In this document: piece by piece, positions 1 to 6,609 of the stretch
Numbering within the stretch: position 1 is the stretch's first letter
Layout of the letters: every line of letters starts with the position of its first letter
NCBI GenBank assembly: GCA_041917975.1
Contig: JAYRWN010000200.1
Location: 1 to 10,468, forward strand
Direction of reading: 5' to 3'
DNA length: 10,468 bases
Source: JAYRWN01 sp041917975
GTDB lineage: Bacteria > Bacteroidota > Bacteroidia > Chitinophagales > Saprospiraceae
Notes under the pieces: generated by a model
Databases searched by the model: none
What the model was told of the DNA's origin: nothing
The model's input: the letters and a program-made list of their open reading frames with translations, nothing else
Made by a program: the position numbers and the translations under genes

Positions 1-2361
1 GTGGCGACCATGACCCTGCAGGAGGCGCAGCCAAATGCCTATTATCGCATCAATGGTCAGAACAGTTTGCGCCTGCTGTTTTATCAGGATGGGCGCAGTA
101 ATATGCTCACCACCGCCCAGAAGGTCAAAGAACAGGTGCAAGCCGTGAGACAAAATCTGCCGCCCGGCTACGCCATCTACCTGGATGAGGACAGCAGTGC
201 CTTCTTGAGCGCCGAGTTAAACAAAATAGGCCGTCGTTCAGCCTGGTCCCTGGGTATTCTCCTACTTTTTGTCCTGATCGTTTACCGCGGCTGGCACTAT
301 GTGGTCATCCTGATGTGCAGCCTGCTGATAAATCTGGCCTTAGCCTCCATAGGATATTATGCGTGGAAGGTAGAACTCAACCTGTACGCCCTGGCGGGTA
401 TCACAGTGACCTTCGGCATCATCATGGACAACAGCATCATCATGGTGCACCATCTGTTGCGCCGGCGCAACCTGGGAGTCTTTCCGGCCATCTTATCTTC
501 CACACTAACAACGCTGGCTGCTTTGGTGGTCATTTTTTTTCTGCCGGAATTATGGAAAGCGCGTTTGATGGAATTTGGCCGGGTGATCATCATCAACCTG
601 GTGGTGTCCCTTTTGGTGAGTCTCTTTTTTGTTCCGGCCATGATGGTCCGTCTGGGGCTGGTAGAATCCCACTTGCAGCGTCTAATGTCAGCTACCCAAC
701 GAAGGTGGTGGCGCTGGGGGGAGTATTATCACGCCTTCCTGCGCTTGTTGATGCGTTGGCGAAAATCCGCTTTAGTGCTGATGTTATTGGCTTTTGGACT
801 GCCGGTATTTTTATTGCCCAATCAAATCAAAGGCTGGAGTTGGTATAATAACACCCTGGGCTCCGATTATTATGTAGAACATGTCAAACCCCTGGTGAAC
901 CGCCTCCTGGGTGGCACCTTGCGATTATTTATGTGGTACGTCTATGAAGGATCGACTTTTCGTGACGAACAGGAAGTGATGTTGTACGTCAACGCCCGGA
1001 TGCCGGAGGGCGCTACGATTAACCAAATGAATGAGGCCATGCTGCAGGTGGAACGTTATCTGCAACAATTCCGGCGGGAAATCAAACAATATGTCACCTC
1101 AGTCACCGGCGGGCAGCAGGGCCAGATCAGTATACGCTTTAATGCGGAGCACGAAGATGTATTTCCCTATTTACTAAAAAACCGGGTACAAGCCTATTGC
1201 ACCAACCTGGGAGGTATGGAATGGTCTGTGTACGGGGTAGGCCGGGCCTTCAGTACCGGTGGCGGCTCTTCGACACCAAGTTTTCGCGTAGCCATGAAGG
1301 GTTATAACCAGGATGAGCTAGCCCGTTGGGCCCAACGGTTTGCAGATAGCCTGAAGACCCACCCGCGGGTGCCGGAAGTCAATACCGAGGCCAATTTTGG
1401 GTGGTGGGATCGCGACCGGAGTGAATACCGCATGCAAGTGGCCCGCAAAGCCATGATCAGCCAGGGTTATGAGGCCGCCCAGATCCAACATCTGTTTGCT
1501 TTTTTTAATCGCTTCGAACACCCGTCCTTTTATGGACCCGGAAACGTGGCCGTGCGGGTTACCTATGCTGCTGATGAGATCAAAGAATTGTGGGATCTCA
1601 ATAACCGCCCCTTGCGCGTGGACAGCAGCCGTGTGGCCCTGGGATCCTTAGCCAGTCTGGTGAAAACACGTACCAGCCAGGCCATCCATAAAGAGGATCA
1701 GCAGTATCTGCGCATCGTCCAGTTTGAATACACCGGCTCCGGGCACTTCGGCAGTAAATATTTGGAACGGCGCATGGAAGAGTTGCGTCAGGTTATGCCC
1801 CTGGGTTATTCTGTTGAGCGCAGCACCTATGATTTTTGGGGTAAGGAAGAAAAACAAAAAGTCTGGTTATTACTCCTGGTGATGGCGCTGATTTTTTTTA
1901 TTTCAGCGATCCATTTTGAATCGCTTCGTCAGGCTCTGGCTATGCTTTTTTTAATTCCCACATCTTTTATCGGAATTTTCCTGACTTTTTATTGGTTTGA
2001 TTTTTCTTTTGACCAAGGTGGATATACCTCATTTCTTTTATTAAGTGGATTAGTCGTCAATAGCCTGATCTTGATAGTCAGTGAATATCAACATTTACTT
2101 AAAAAACATCCCGGACGTAGTGCTATTAAAAATTATTTACGGGCCGTCCAGCGCATGATCGCCCCGATTTTGCTCACGATCTTAAGCACGGCTTTGGGTT
2201 TGATTCCATTTCTTACTGAAGGAGATCAGGAAGTGTTTTGGTTCGCCTTAGCGGTTGGCACGATTGGCGGGTTAATGTTTTCTATTGTAGTAATTCTAGC
2301 GTTTATTCCGGTGTTTGTAATTAATAATGATGAAGCGCGGGGGGTGGCGGTACGAGAGTGA
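1..2361 (+). CDS. RND-family efflux transporter permease, C-terminal part (5' end outside window)
   Basis: Inner-membrane proton-driven RND permease; substrate cannot be told. 786 residues are visible against roughly 1,000-1,050 for the family, so about 260 N-terminal residues (TM1 and most of the first porter domain) lie upstream. The GTG at base 1 is an internal Val codon, not a believable start. Seen: a TM block at about residues 80-275, a large periplasmic loop at about 275-620, and a second TM block at 622-778. The TM4 motif is FGIIMDNSIIMV (139-150): it keeps one acidic residue, D143, while the second (AcrB D408) is Asn144. The TM10 motif GLVVNSLILIV (683-693) has Asn687 where AcrB has Lys940. 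This pattern is known in several Bacteroidota and heavy-metal-type RND branches, so proton relay is plausible. The partner adaptor and outer-membrane factor genes are probably upstream. Codon choice becomes noticeably more AT-rich after about base 1850. The family call is firm; the substrate is unknown. Confidence 0.93.
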   Translation: MATMTLQEAQPNAYYRINGQNSLRLLFYQDGRSNMLTTAQKVKEQVQAVRQNLPPGYAIYLDEDSSAFLSAELNKIGRRSAWSLGILLLFVLIVYRGWHYVVILMCSLLINLALASIGYYAWKVELNLYALAGITVTFGIIMDNSIIMVHHLLRRRNLGVFPAILSSTLTTLAALVVIFFLPELWKARLMEFGRVIIINLVVSLLVSLFFVPAMMVRLGLVESHLQRLMSATQRRWWRWGEYYHAFLRLLMRWRKSALVLMLLAFGLPVFLLPNQIKGWSWYNNTLGSDYYVEHVKPLVNRLLGGTLRLFMWYVYEGSTFRDEQEVMLYVNARMPEGATINQMNEAMLQVERYLQQFRREIKQYVTSVTGGQQGQISIRFNAEHEDVFPYLLKNRVQAYCTNLGGMEWSVYGVGRAFSTGGGSSTPSFRVAMKGYNQDELARWAQRFADSLKTHPRVPEVNTEANFGWWDRDRSEYRMQVARKAMISQGYEAAQIQHLFAFFNRFEHPSFYGPGNVAVRVTYAADEIKELWDLNNRPLRVDSSRVALGSLASLVKTRTSQAIHKEDQQYLRIVQFEYTGSGHFGSKYLERRMEELRQVMPLGYSVERSTYDFWGKEEKQKVWLLLLVMALIFFISAIHFESLRQALAMLFLIPTSFIGIFLTFYWFDFSFDQGGYTSFLLLSGLVVNSLILIVSEYQHLLKKHPGRSAIKNYLRAVQRMIAPILLTILSTALGLIPFLTEGDQEVFWFALAVGTIGGLMFSIVVILAFIPVFVINNDEARGVAVRE

Positions 2362-2366
2362 GTGTG
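2358..2366 (+). repeat. GTGAGTGTG repeat, copy 1
   Basis: First of four GTGAGTGTG copies in the window. It overlaps the TGA stop of the RND permease (2359-2361) and is followed by further GTG-rich sequence to 2380. All four copies lie on the plus strand in the two gene-free gaps. Confidence 0.5.
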
Positions 2367-2401
2367 TAGTGTGGGGTGTGAATTTTTTTTATTTATTAGA
2401 C

Positions 2402-2421
2402 CATTAAAATTCATTAAAATT
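2402..2421 (+). repeat. Tandem duplication of CATTAAAATT
   Basis: Two exact head-to-tail copies of a 10-base unit (2402-2411 and 2412-2421). They are enclosed by AGACCA (2398-2403) and TGGTCT (2434-2439), which are inverted with respect to each other and could form a weak stem. The second copy runs into the degenerate ATTAAAATYGGYYRAYYRAA motif. Confidence 0.55.
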
Positions 2422-2432
2422 GGTCAACTGAA
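2413..2432 (+). repeat. Degenerate 20-base repeat, copy A
   Basis: Reads ATTAAAATTGGTCAACTGAA. It matches 2640-2659 at 16 of 20 bases, and all four differences are transitions. A shorter relative lies at 2588-2601 (12 of 14 matches, both differences transitions), and another at 9932-9950 in the second gap. Confidence 0.5.
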
Positions 2433-2515
2433 TTGGTCTGTTCAAAATATCCGAACCCCATACATAATAAACAGATACACAAATACGCACTATCAAAAGA
2501 CGAATCAGGCCGGAA

Positions 2516-2546
2516 CCGAATAAGTGAGAGTGCGGGTGTGAGTGTG
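2516..2546 (+). repeat. Dispersed intergenic repeat CCGAATWAGTGAGAG-N-GGTGTGAGTGTG, copy A
   Basis: CCGAATAAGTGAGAG (2516-2530), a 4-base spacer, then GGTGTGAGTGTG (2535-2546). The same two blocks in the same order and orientation recur at 10027-10063 with a 10-base spacer. It ends in the palindrome TGTGCACA. Function unknown. Confidence 0.6.
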
Positions 2547-2639
2547 CACAATTAGATAAAAAATATCAATTAATATTACCAAAATAGATTGATCAACTAA
2601 ACTTGTTTGGCTGGACAAAACTTTTGATCGTCGCGACCA

Positions 2640-2659
2640 ATTAAAATCGGCCGACTAAA
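2640..2659 (+). repeat. Degenerate 20-base repeat, copy B
   Basis: Reads ATTAAAATCGGCCGACTAAA and matches 2413-2432 at 16 of 20 positions with only transitions. It is preceded by GACCA, as is the start of the first copy's neighbourhood (2399-2403), so the similarity extends a little upstream. Confidence 0.5.
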
Positions 2660-2699
2660 CTATTTATGCCTTATTAGTCTAGATTTTATTGGTATGGGA

Positions 2700-2719
2700 C
2701 TAATTATTCCTAATTATTC
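2700..2719 (+). repeat. Tandem duplication of CTAATTATTC
   Basis: Two exact head-to-tail copies of a 10-base unit (2700-2709 and 2710-2719). The second overlaps the stop codon and last codon of the BCCP gene on the minus strand. Confidence 0.55.
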
Positions 2720-3190
2720 AAACGTCATTAACACATCCCCGGGCTTTACCGCTTGACCGGGCTGAACGAGTATAGATTGTACCAGAGCAGATTGCGAGGC
2801 TTTAAGGACGTTTTCCATTTTCATCGCTTCCAGGATAATCAGGGCGTCACCGGCATTTACGTCGGTTCCGACCTGTACAGGGATTTTAATGACCAGCCCC
2901 GGCATCGGGGCCACCAGAGGCGGTAATTTTTTTACAGCGTGGCGCTCCAGGCCAAGACGTTCGATGAGCAGATCCAGTTGATCTTCTATGTGGATGTGGA
3001 ACGCGCGACCATTGACATTCAGCAACATGGTTTTGGCCCGTAAATCCAACTCCAGGAGTTCCAGAGAATAATTTTTAGTACCCACTATGGCGTGATATTT
3101 TGTCGGGCCATTTTGGACTAAATTGATTTGATGGACTTCCTCCTCGCTGATTTCTACATGAACATGATCATCAATGGTGACGCGGAACAT
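2714..3190 (-). CDS. Biotin carboxyl carrier protein (acyl-CoA carboxylase BCCP subunit)
   Basis: 158-residue carrier that would hold biotin on a lysine and shuttle carboxyl groups between a biotin carboxylase and a carboxyltransferase, most likely in an acetyl- or propionyl-CoA carboxylase, in the cytoplasm. The biotinyl domain fills about residues 88-158. It starts with APMPGLV, has the EAMKMEN attachment motif at 121-127 with biotinyl Lys124, and ends in a typical PGD-L strand. The first 75 or so residues form a beta-rich N-terminal region. I chose the ATG at 3190 because it gives the usual family N-terminus (MFRVTIDD); an in-frame ATG 35 codons upstream lies inside the preceding gene and adds an atypical extension. 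The gene sits 10 bases after the four-TM gene, so it is probably the last gene of that operon. No biotin carboxylase or carboxyltransferase gene is next to it. No clear Shine-Dalgarno sequence. Confidence 0.9.
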   Translation of the reverse strand: MFRVTIDDHVHVEISEEEVHQINLVQNGPTKYHAIVGTKNYSLELLELDLRAKTMLLNVNGRAFHIHIEDQLDLLIERLGLERHAVKKLPPLVAPMPGLVIKIPVQVGTDVNAGDALIILEAMKMENVLKASQSALVQSILVQPGQAVKPGDVLMTFE

Positions 3191-3200
3191 GATAAGTCTT

Positions 3201-3593
3201 TTATGATTTTTGCGGTCGAGCCCGGCCCAATCGCGACATAAAATAGGTTTCGTACACGGTGAAAATAATATAAACGAGGATAAACTGGAGCACATAATAA
3301 TTGCTCTGCGGTTGGTAGGCCCGAGTATACCACCAGACGATGGTTATGCTGCAGGCCAATTTTATCAAGATAGCCGAATAGGATACATACATAAAATAGT
3401 ATGGATTTTCGTGGATGGCTGCTTTCCGCGAGGTGTAAAAAAGCACTATTGAAAAAGCAGTAAAAAAAAGTGTTGCCCACCACACCAGCCGGCTATTACC
3501 TTGAAAATAAACATGTTGCAGCAGGAGGGTCTGCAATGACCCGACCAAACCAATCACCAACAGTAATCCGCTCAGATAGCGGAAAAAGCTCAT
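3201..3593 (-). CDS. Four-TM membrane protein, AtpI-like
   Basis: 130-residue integral membrane protein with four hydrophobic segments at about residues 6-26, 37-55, 65-90 and 99-120, short polar loops and a basic C-terminus (GRARPQKS). Size, topology and position directly after an AtpZ-like gene suggest it is the poorly conserved AtpI-like protein that precedes the F1Fo-ATPase genes in many Bacteroidota; AtpI proteins assist assembly of the c-ring. This rests on gene order and topology, since no diagnostic motif is present. Its ATG overlaps the stop of the AtpZ-like gene (ATGA, 3593-3590), implying translational coupling. The expected next gene, ATP synthase subunit a, is missing; the BCCP gene follows 10 bases later. 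It could alternatively be an unrelated small membrane protein. Confidence 0.7.
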   Translation of the reverse strand: MSFFRYLSGLLLVIGLVGSLQTLLLQHVYFQGNSRLVWWATLFFTAFSIVLFYTSRKAAIHENPYYFMYVSYSAILIKLACSITIVWWYTRAYQPQSNYYVLQFILVYIIFTVYETYFMSRLGRARPQKS

Positions 3594-3778
3594 TTGACCG
3601 ATTGTTTTTTAGTCAGCTCAAAATACAATGAAACCAGATAGATGATAAAAAAAGCCACGATCCCCAGGATGGTAAACAATGGTTTTTTCATTTGCAGATA
3701 GCTATCCAGTTTCTGACCAAGCCAATACCCAATAAACCCCATGGCAGCCATCTGCAGGGCCATGCCGGAGTATTTCAT
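3590..3778 (-). CDS. AtpZ/AtpI-family small membrane protein
   Basis: 62-residue protein with two TM hairpin segments, at about residues 5-22 and 33-53. The family signature is visible: an amphipathic start, then GYWLGQKLDSYLQ (residues 17-29), where GxxLGxxLD is characteristic of the AtpZ/AtpI family encoded ahead of ATP synthase genes. AtpZ has been linked to Mg2+/Ca2+ transport and ATP synthase assembly; the role here is inferred. It is a little shorter than many homologues (about 70-100 aa). The ATG at 3778 gives the normal core start. It follows bactofilin by 38 bases and overlaps the next gene by 4 bases, so all are probably cotranscribed. Confidence 0.8.
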   Translation of the reverse strand: MKYSGMALQMAAMGFIGYWLGQKLDSYLQMKKPLFTILGIVAFFIIYLVSLYFELTKKQSVK

Positions 3779-3816
3779 ATAATTATAAACAGGGCGACGC
3801 TTCAGACGGCGGTGGT

Positions 3817-4281
3817 TTAACTCTTTTGATCAAGATCTTCTACGAAGGATATCAGCTCATCCGAATTGACCGTTTTACGGCTGCGTCTGGGTTCGTTAGA
3901 CTTGATACCCATAGCACAAGCCACATTAAACACGGCTCCGCTGTGCACCACCAATTTGTCGGTATTGATGTCGCCGGATATTTGCGCAGTTTCGTTGACA
4001 GTCAGGCTGTCCCGTACGGTAATATTCCCGGAGAAAGAGCCTTCAATGAGCGCATTTTCACATTGTACTTCGCCATCAAATTTGCCGCGGGGGCCGATGA
4101 TTACCCTTCCCTGGCAGTTTAAGGTACCAATTAAGGTGCCGTCAATACGGATATCGCTTTCGGTACGCACATCGCCCTCTATGATGGTTCCTTCGACAAT
4201 ACTGTTTAATGAATGACCCGTGTTCTGAGGGATAATGCTACCAGTTTTTGGTTCTTTTTTTACGTCTTTGTTACCGAACAT
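3817..4281 (-). CDS. Bactofilin (polymer-forming cytoskeletal protein)
   Basis: 154-residue bactofilin, a protein that assembles without nucleotide into membrane-associated filaments used for cell shape, polarity or envelope tasks. The short polar N-terminus (about 1-25) is followed by a right-handed beta-helix core at about residues 26-122, seen as repeated hydrophobic/Gly rungs: TIIEGDVRTESDIRIDGTLIG, then RVIIGPRGKFDGEV, then ALIEGSFSGNITV. A charged C-terminal tail (about 125-154, NEPRRSRKT onward) follows. Its length is typical for the family. It is first in the cluster with AtpZ-like, AtpI-like and BCCP genes, an order common in Bacteroidota upstream of ATP synthase. A terminator-like hairpin lies between PorP and this start (4301-4334), only 26 bases before the ATG, so its mRNA leader may contain that hairpin. 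No clear Shine-Dalgarno sequence. Confidence 0.92.
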   Translation of the reverse strand: MFGNKDVKKEPKTGSIIPQNTGHSLNSIVEGTIIEGDVRTESDIRIDGTLIGTLNCQGRVIIGPRGKFDGEVQCENALIEGSFSGNITVRDSLTVNETAQISGDINTDKLVVHSGAVFNVACAMGIKSNEPRRSRKTVNSDELISFVEDLDQKS

Positions 4282-4300
4282 GATTCTCAGGTTGAATAGG

Positions 4301-4334
4301 TTAAATAAAAAACTCCGGCATACTTTGCCGTGAG
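4301..4334 (-). terminator. Intrinsic terminator-like hairpin before bactofilin
   Basis: On the minus strand the order is CTC, a one-base A bulge, CGGCA, loop AAGTA, TGCCG, GAG, then TTTTTTATTT. The 8-bp stem (plus-strand arms 4313-4320 and 4326-4334) followed directly by a T-run has the shape of a rho-independent terminator for the PorP/SprF gene that ends at 4405. Because it sits just 26 bases before the bactofilin ATG, it could also act as a leader attenuator. Confidence 0.6.
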
Positions 4335-4339
4335 GAAAG

Positions 4340-4354
4340 TTACAAATTTTGTAA
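4340..4354. promoter_or_regulatory. 15-bp palindrome upstream of bactofilin, possible operator
   Basis: TTACAAA-T-TTTGTAA: perfect 7-base arms around one central base, in the spacer between PorP and bactofilin. Its position suits an operator of a dimeric regulator near the bactofilin promoter, but AT-rich palindromes also arise by chance. The binding protein is unknown. Confidence 0.35.
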
Positions 4355-4365
4355 ATAAGGATCTA

Positions 4366-4393
4366 CTATTTTTCGCGGATTAACAAAAAATAG
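4366..4393 (-). terminator. AT-rich stem-loop just after the PorP/SprF stop
   Basis: Perfect 8-bp inverted repeat CTATTTTT (4366-4373) and AAAAATAG (4386-4393) around a 12-base loop, starting 11 bases after the stop codon. It is weak as a terminator because there is no G/C in the stem base and no clear T-tail, but it may protect the mRNA 3' end or work with the stronger hairpin at 4301-4334. Confidence 0.35.
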
Positions 4394-4404
4394 CCATAAC
4401 AGGA

Positions 4405-5445
4405 TTAGAACTCGGGACAATATACACCGCGGTTCTCAGCTCCGCAAATTTTATAGATCAACGAGAATTCAAATGAGCCGTTGCCATTGGCGGCTTTGCT
4501 GAGTGAGCTGGTGTTTATATCGTAACTAAAGCCAATACCAAACTGATCGTAATCGAAGCGGGTGGATAAAATAGCGGCATCAAGCAGCACACCGTTTTCA
4601 TAATGTTTAGCTACACGGCCCCATAAACCGAATTGGACAGACTGCTGGGCATCGCGGGGACCAAATAAGAACCGCACGCTGGTGCCAGCATTCGTCTCAA
4701 AAGAGGGACCTTGTTTTAACAGCACTACTCCGGGGAGAATGCTATACTGCCGATTTATGTTCAGTTCGCCACCGGCGTGTAACGTATATTTACCTTGCAG
4801 GGCTACAAAATTGCCTTCGGAAAACGATTGATTGGGTTGATTTAAATGGTCGTAGGCTGCACCGGCATAAATGCTACTTCCGCTTTTGAACACAGAAAAC
4901 CACAACAGGCCGGCGGAAATATCGGCAAATAAAAAATTCGTGCGATCCCAATTGTTCTCTTGTGGGTCTATGGTAGGATCAAAAACCCCATTGGACTGTT
5001 GATTACCCCAACGCGCCAGATGGAAGTCGATGCGGCGCTGGGCTATCCCGGCATTAGCTCCCACGGCCAGATAATGATTAGATTTTTTGTTATGAATCAT
5101 GCGTTTGGAAAAAGCTACGGACCCTAAAGCTTTCACCGTACCAAAATTTAATGACCCGGCAACATCGCCCCAAAAAGCGCCCCCAAAACCAAAATAGTCG
5201 TATTGACCGACTGGAGTTTTATGATCATAGGAGACCGCATAGGTCTGATAGGCTGCAGATTTAAGCACCGGCGCCCATTGATTGCGATAGTTTGCCACAA
5301 AGCGGTTATTACAATTCATCACCCCGGTCATGGCTGGGTTGAGTGTTAGCGGTGACATGTAGAATTGAGAAAAATGTATATCCTGTGCCTGCATAGACAA
5401 AGCCAGCATCAACACCATCACCACCACGACGTTCCTTTTCTGCAT
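4405..5445 (-). CDS. PorP/SprF-family type IX secretion outer-membrane protein
   Basis: 346-residue outer-membrane beta-barrel protein of the PorP/SprF family, which helps T9SS export or anchor gliding adhesins and other C-terminal-domain-tagged proteins. Seen: a signal peptide at about residues 1-20 (basic MQKR, hydrophobic core, cleavage near MQA-QD). Right after it comes the family hallmark DIHFSQFYMSPLTLNPAMTG (22-41), then alternating amphipathic strands with many aromatic/Gly pairs (FGFGGAFWG, FGIGFSYDI), ending CGAENRGVYCPEF. The Cys-containing C-terminal end resembles the CP-F ends of relatives. Length is normal (about 300-350 aa). Many Bacteroidota carry numerous paralogues, each often next to a large adhesin or an OmpA-like gene; none is beside this copy, so the client is unknown. 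The gene appears monocistronic: 81 bases separate it from the protease gene upstream and hairpins follow it. Confidence 0.92.
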   Translation of the reverse strand: MQKRNVVVVMVLMLALSMQAQDIHFSQFYMSPLTLNPAMTGVMNCNNRFVANYRNQWAPVLKSAAYQTYAVSYDHKTPVGQYDYFGFGGAFWGDVAGSLNFGTVKALGSVAFSKRMIHNKKSNHYLAVGANAGIAQRRIDFHLARWGNQQSNGVFDPTIDPQENNWDRTNFLFADISAGLLWFSVFKSGSSIYAGAAYDHLNQPNQSFSEGNFVALQGKYTLHAGGELNINRQYSILPGVVLLKQGPSFETNAGTSVRFLFGPRDAQQSVQFGLWGRVAKHYENGVLLDAAILSTRFDYDQFGIGFSYDINTSSLSKAANGNGSFEFSLIYKICGAENRGVYCPEF

Positions 5446-5526
5446 GCTACTATTTTTCTAAATCAATAATTTTTAATCGGCTGCCTTATTGCCCTACCTA
5501 ACGCATAATGCCGTCAAATAGTATGC

Positions 5527-6609
5527 CTAAGGCTCCTCATGCCATAAAACTCCGAATTTTTCTACTAATATGTTATCGACTTCATCAGCTTTAACAAATA
5601 AAAAATCAAACAAATGTAATGCCGATTGGATATTCAGGTATTGATCAAAGATAAGCAGAGACAGAATAATCTCGTTACCCCGGATACTAAATGCCATGCC
5701 ATCCAAATCAAAATTTGCCTTTAATAAATATACATATAAATCCCGGATGTTCTCTTTAGGTAAAAATCCAATGGAAGCATCCCCGGTGATCAGGCCGGTT
5801 TTTTCATGGTAAGAAATGTTGATGGTCGCACTTCCCCGGATTATTTCCCAGTTGTTCGGCCCGCGACGACATAATTCCACCCGGTAGTTTAAGGTTGATA
5901 AGACCTCCTCAATGGTCGCTGCGACCCCGGCCGGCTCATACGGATGGATGTGGGAAGGCAAGCTGACCTTGGCACCGCAATAATTGCAATATTTTCCTTC
6001 AATGCTTTTAATGGTCACCAGATTAGTACAACTGGGGCAGCGCGTGGCTTCCGTACTTTCCGTGTTCCTAAAAGCGGCTATGGTCTCATGTAAATATTGC
6101 ACCGGCAGACTGAATCCGATGTTGTGTCCGTCACGAATGATAAAAGTGTTGATGCCGATGATCTCACCACGTGCATTGATTAACGGGCCACCGCTATTGC
6201 CAGGGTTTAAAGCCGCGTCATGTTGGATATAGGTAATATCGCCAGGGCCGATAAACGAGCCTGAGATGATGCCTTGGGTAGCCGTAAATTTTAATCCGTA
6301 AGGATGCCCGATAGCCACGATGACATCCCCTTCCTTATCCCTGGCCTCCCTCGCCAATACACTGTGCGGGCAATTGTATCCGGGAGGAATGGATAAAAAA
6401 GCCAGGTCAAACATAGGATCCAGGTACACCACATCCGCCAACAGGTTATCAAGACACCGCCCACTCAACACCACCTGACGATTGTCGCGTACCACATGTT
6501 CGTTGGTGACTACCAGTTGGTATTCTTCCAGGTAAAACCCCGTACCGGTGCTGTATGGCGTGGCTAGCTGTACCACTACATCTTTGTACACTTCCAGGAA
6601 TTCGTTCAT
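5527..6609 (-). CDS. Cytoplasmic trypsin-like serine protease with zinc ribbon and C-terminal chaperone-like domain
   Basis: 360 residues in three parts. Residues 1-185 form a compact HtrA/trypsin-fold protease. The triad is His38 (VVTNEHVV), Asp68 (PMFDLAFL) and Ser139 (NPGNSGGPL), so it is probably active. Residues 191-211 form a zinc ribbon (CPSC...CNYC; Cys191, 194, 208, 211). Residues about 230-355 form an alpha/beta domain resembling the YbjN or type III secretion chaperone fold. There is no signal peptide, TM helix or PDZ domain, unlike periplasmic DegP, so a cytoplasmic location is inferred. The ATG at 6609 overlaps the stop of the 441-aa gene (ATGA), so the two are translationally coupled. 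The C-terminal domain aligns by eye with residues 75-177 of that neighbour. Substrate and trigger are unknown; the zinc ribbon and C-domain may recruit or sense clients. Confident on protease; tentative on the C-domain. Confidence 0.85.
   Translation of the reverse strand: MNEFLEVYKDVVVQLATPYSTGTGFYLEEYQLVVTNEHVVRDNRQVVLSGRCLDNLLADVVYLDPMFDLAFLSIPPGYNCPHSVLAREARDKEGDVIVAIGHPYGLKFTATQGIISGSFIGPGDITYIQHDAALNPGNSGGPLINARGEIIGINTFIIRDGHNIGFSLPVQYLHETIAAFRNTESTEATRCPSCTNLVTIKSIEGKYCNYCGAKVSLPSHIHPYEPAGVAATIEEVLSTLNYRVELCRRGPNNWEIIRGSATINISYHEKTGLITGDASIGFLPKENIRDLYVYLLKANFDLDGMAFSIRGNEIILSLLIFDQYLNIQSALHLFDFLFVKADEVDNILVEKFGVLWHEEP

Larger units (their letters stand above)
2362..2713. other. Gene-free, repeat-bearing gap between convergent genes
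   Basis: About 350 bp of AT-rich DNA between the stop of the RND permease and the stop of the BCCP gene on the opposite strand. No convincing ORF or structured RNA gene is seen. It holds two GTGAGTGTG copies (2358-2366, 2538-2546), two 10-bp tandem duplications (2402-2421 and 2700-2719) and three degenerate copies of an ATTGGTCAACTGAA-like motif (from 2419, 2588 and 2646). It also has short palindromes TGTGCACA (2543-2550), TTGATCAA (2589-2596) and GTCGCGAC (2630-2637). A T-run at 2383-2390 lacks a good stem before it, so a terminator for the permease was not pinned down. Confidence 0.75.

Noticed and set aside
1..3. GTG at base 1 as a start codon for the RND permease
   Set aside because: The downstream sequence begins inside the first periplasmic porter region; TM1 and about 260 residues are missing, so the gene is cut by the window edge.
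357..641. Antisense 94-aa reading frame inside the permease
   Set aside because: Basic, low-complexity translation with no family features; it mirrors a strongly coding frame on the other strand.
2381..2400. T-run after the RND permease as an intrinsic terminator
   Set aside because: No stable stem directly precedes the T-run; the GTG-rich stretch before it cannot pair with itself.
2362..2713. CRISPR array in the first gap
   Set aside because: Repeats are short, degenerate and irregularly spaced, with no cas gene nearby.
3191..3295. Upstream ATG extending the BCCP by 35 residues
   Set aside because: The extension lies inside the preceding gene and does not resemble BCCP N-termini; the ATG at 3190 gives the expected start.
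3826..4216. Plus-strand reading frames opposite bactofilin
   Set aside because: Both mirror the bactofilin beta-helix coding frame and show no domain features.
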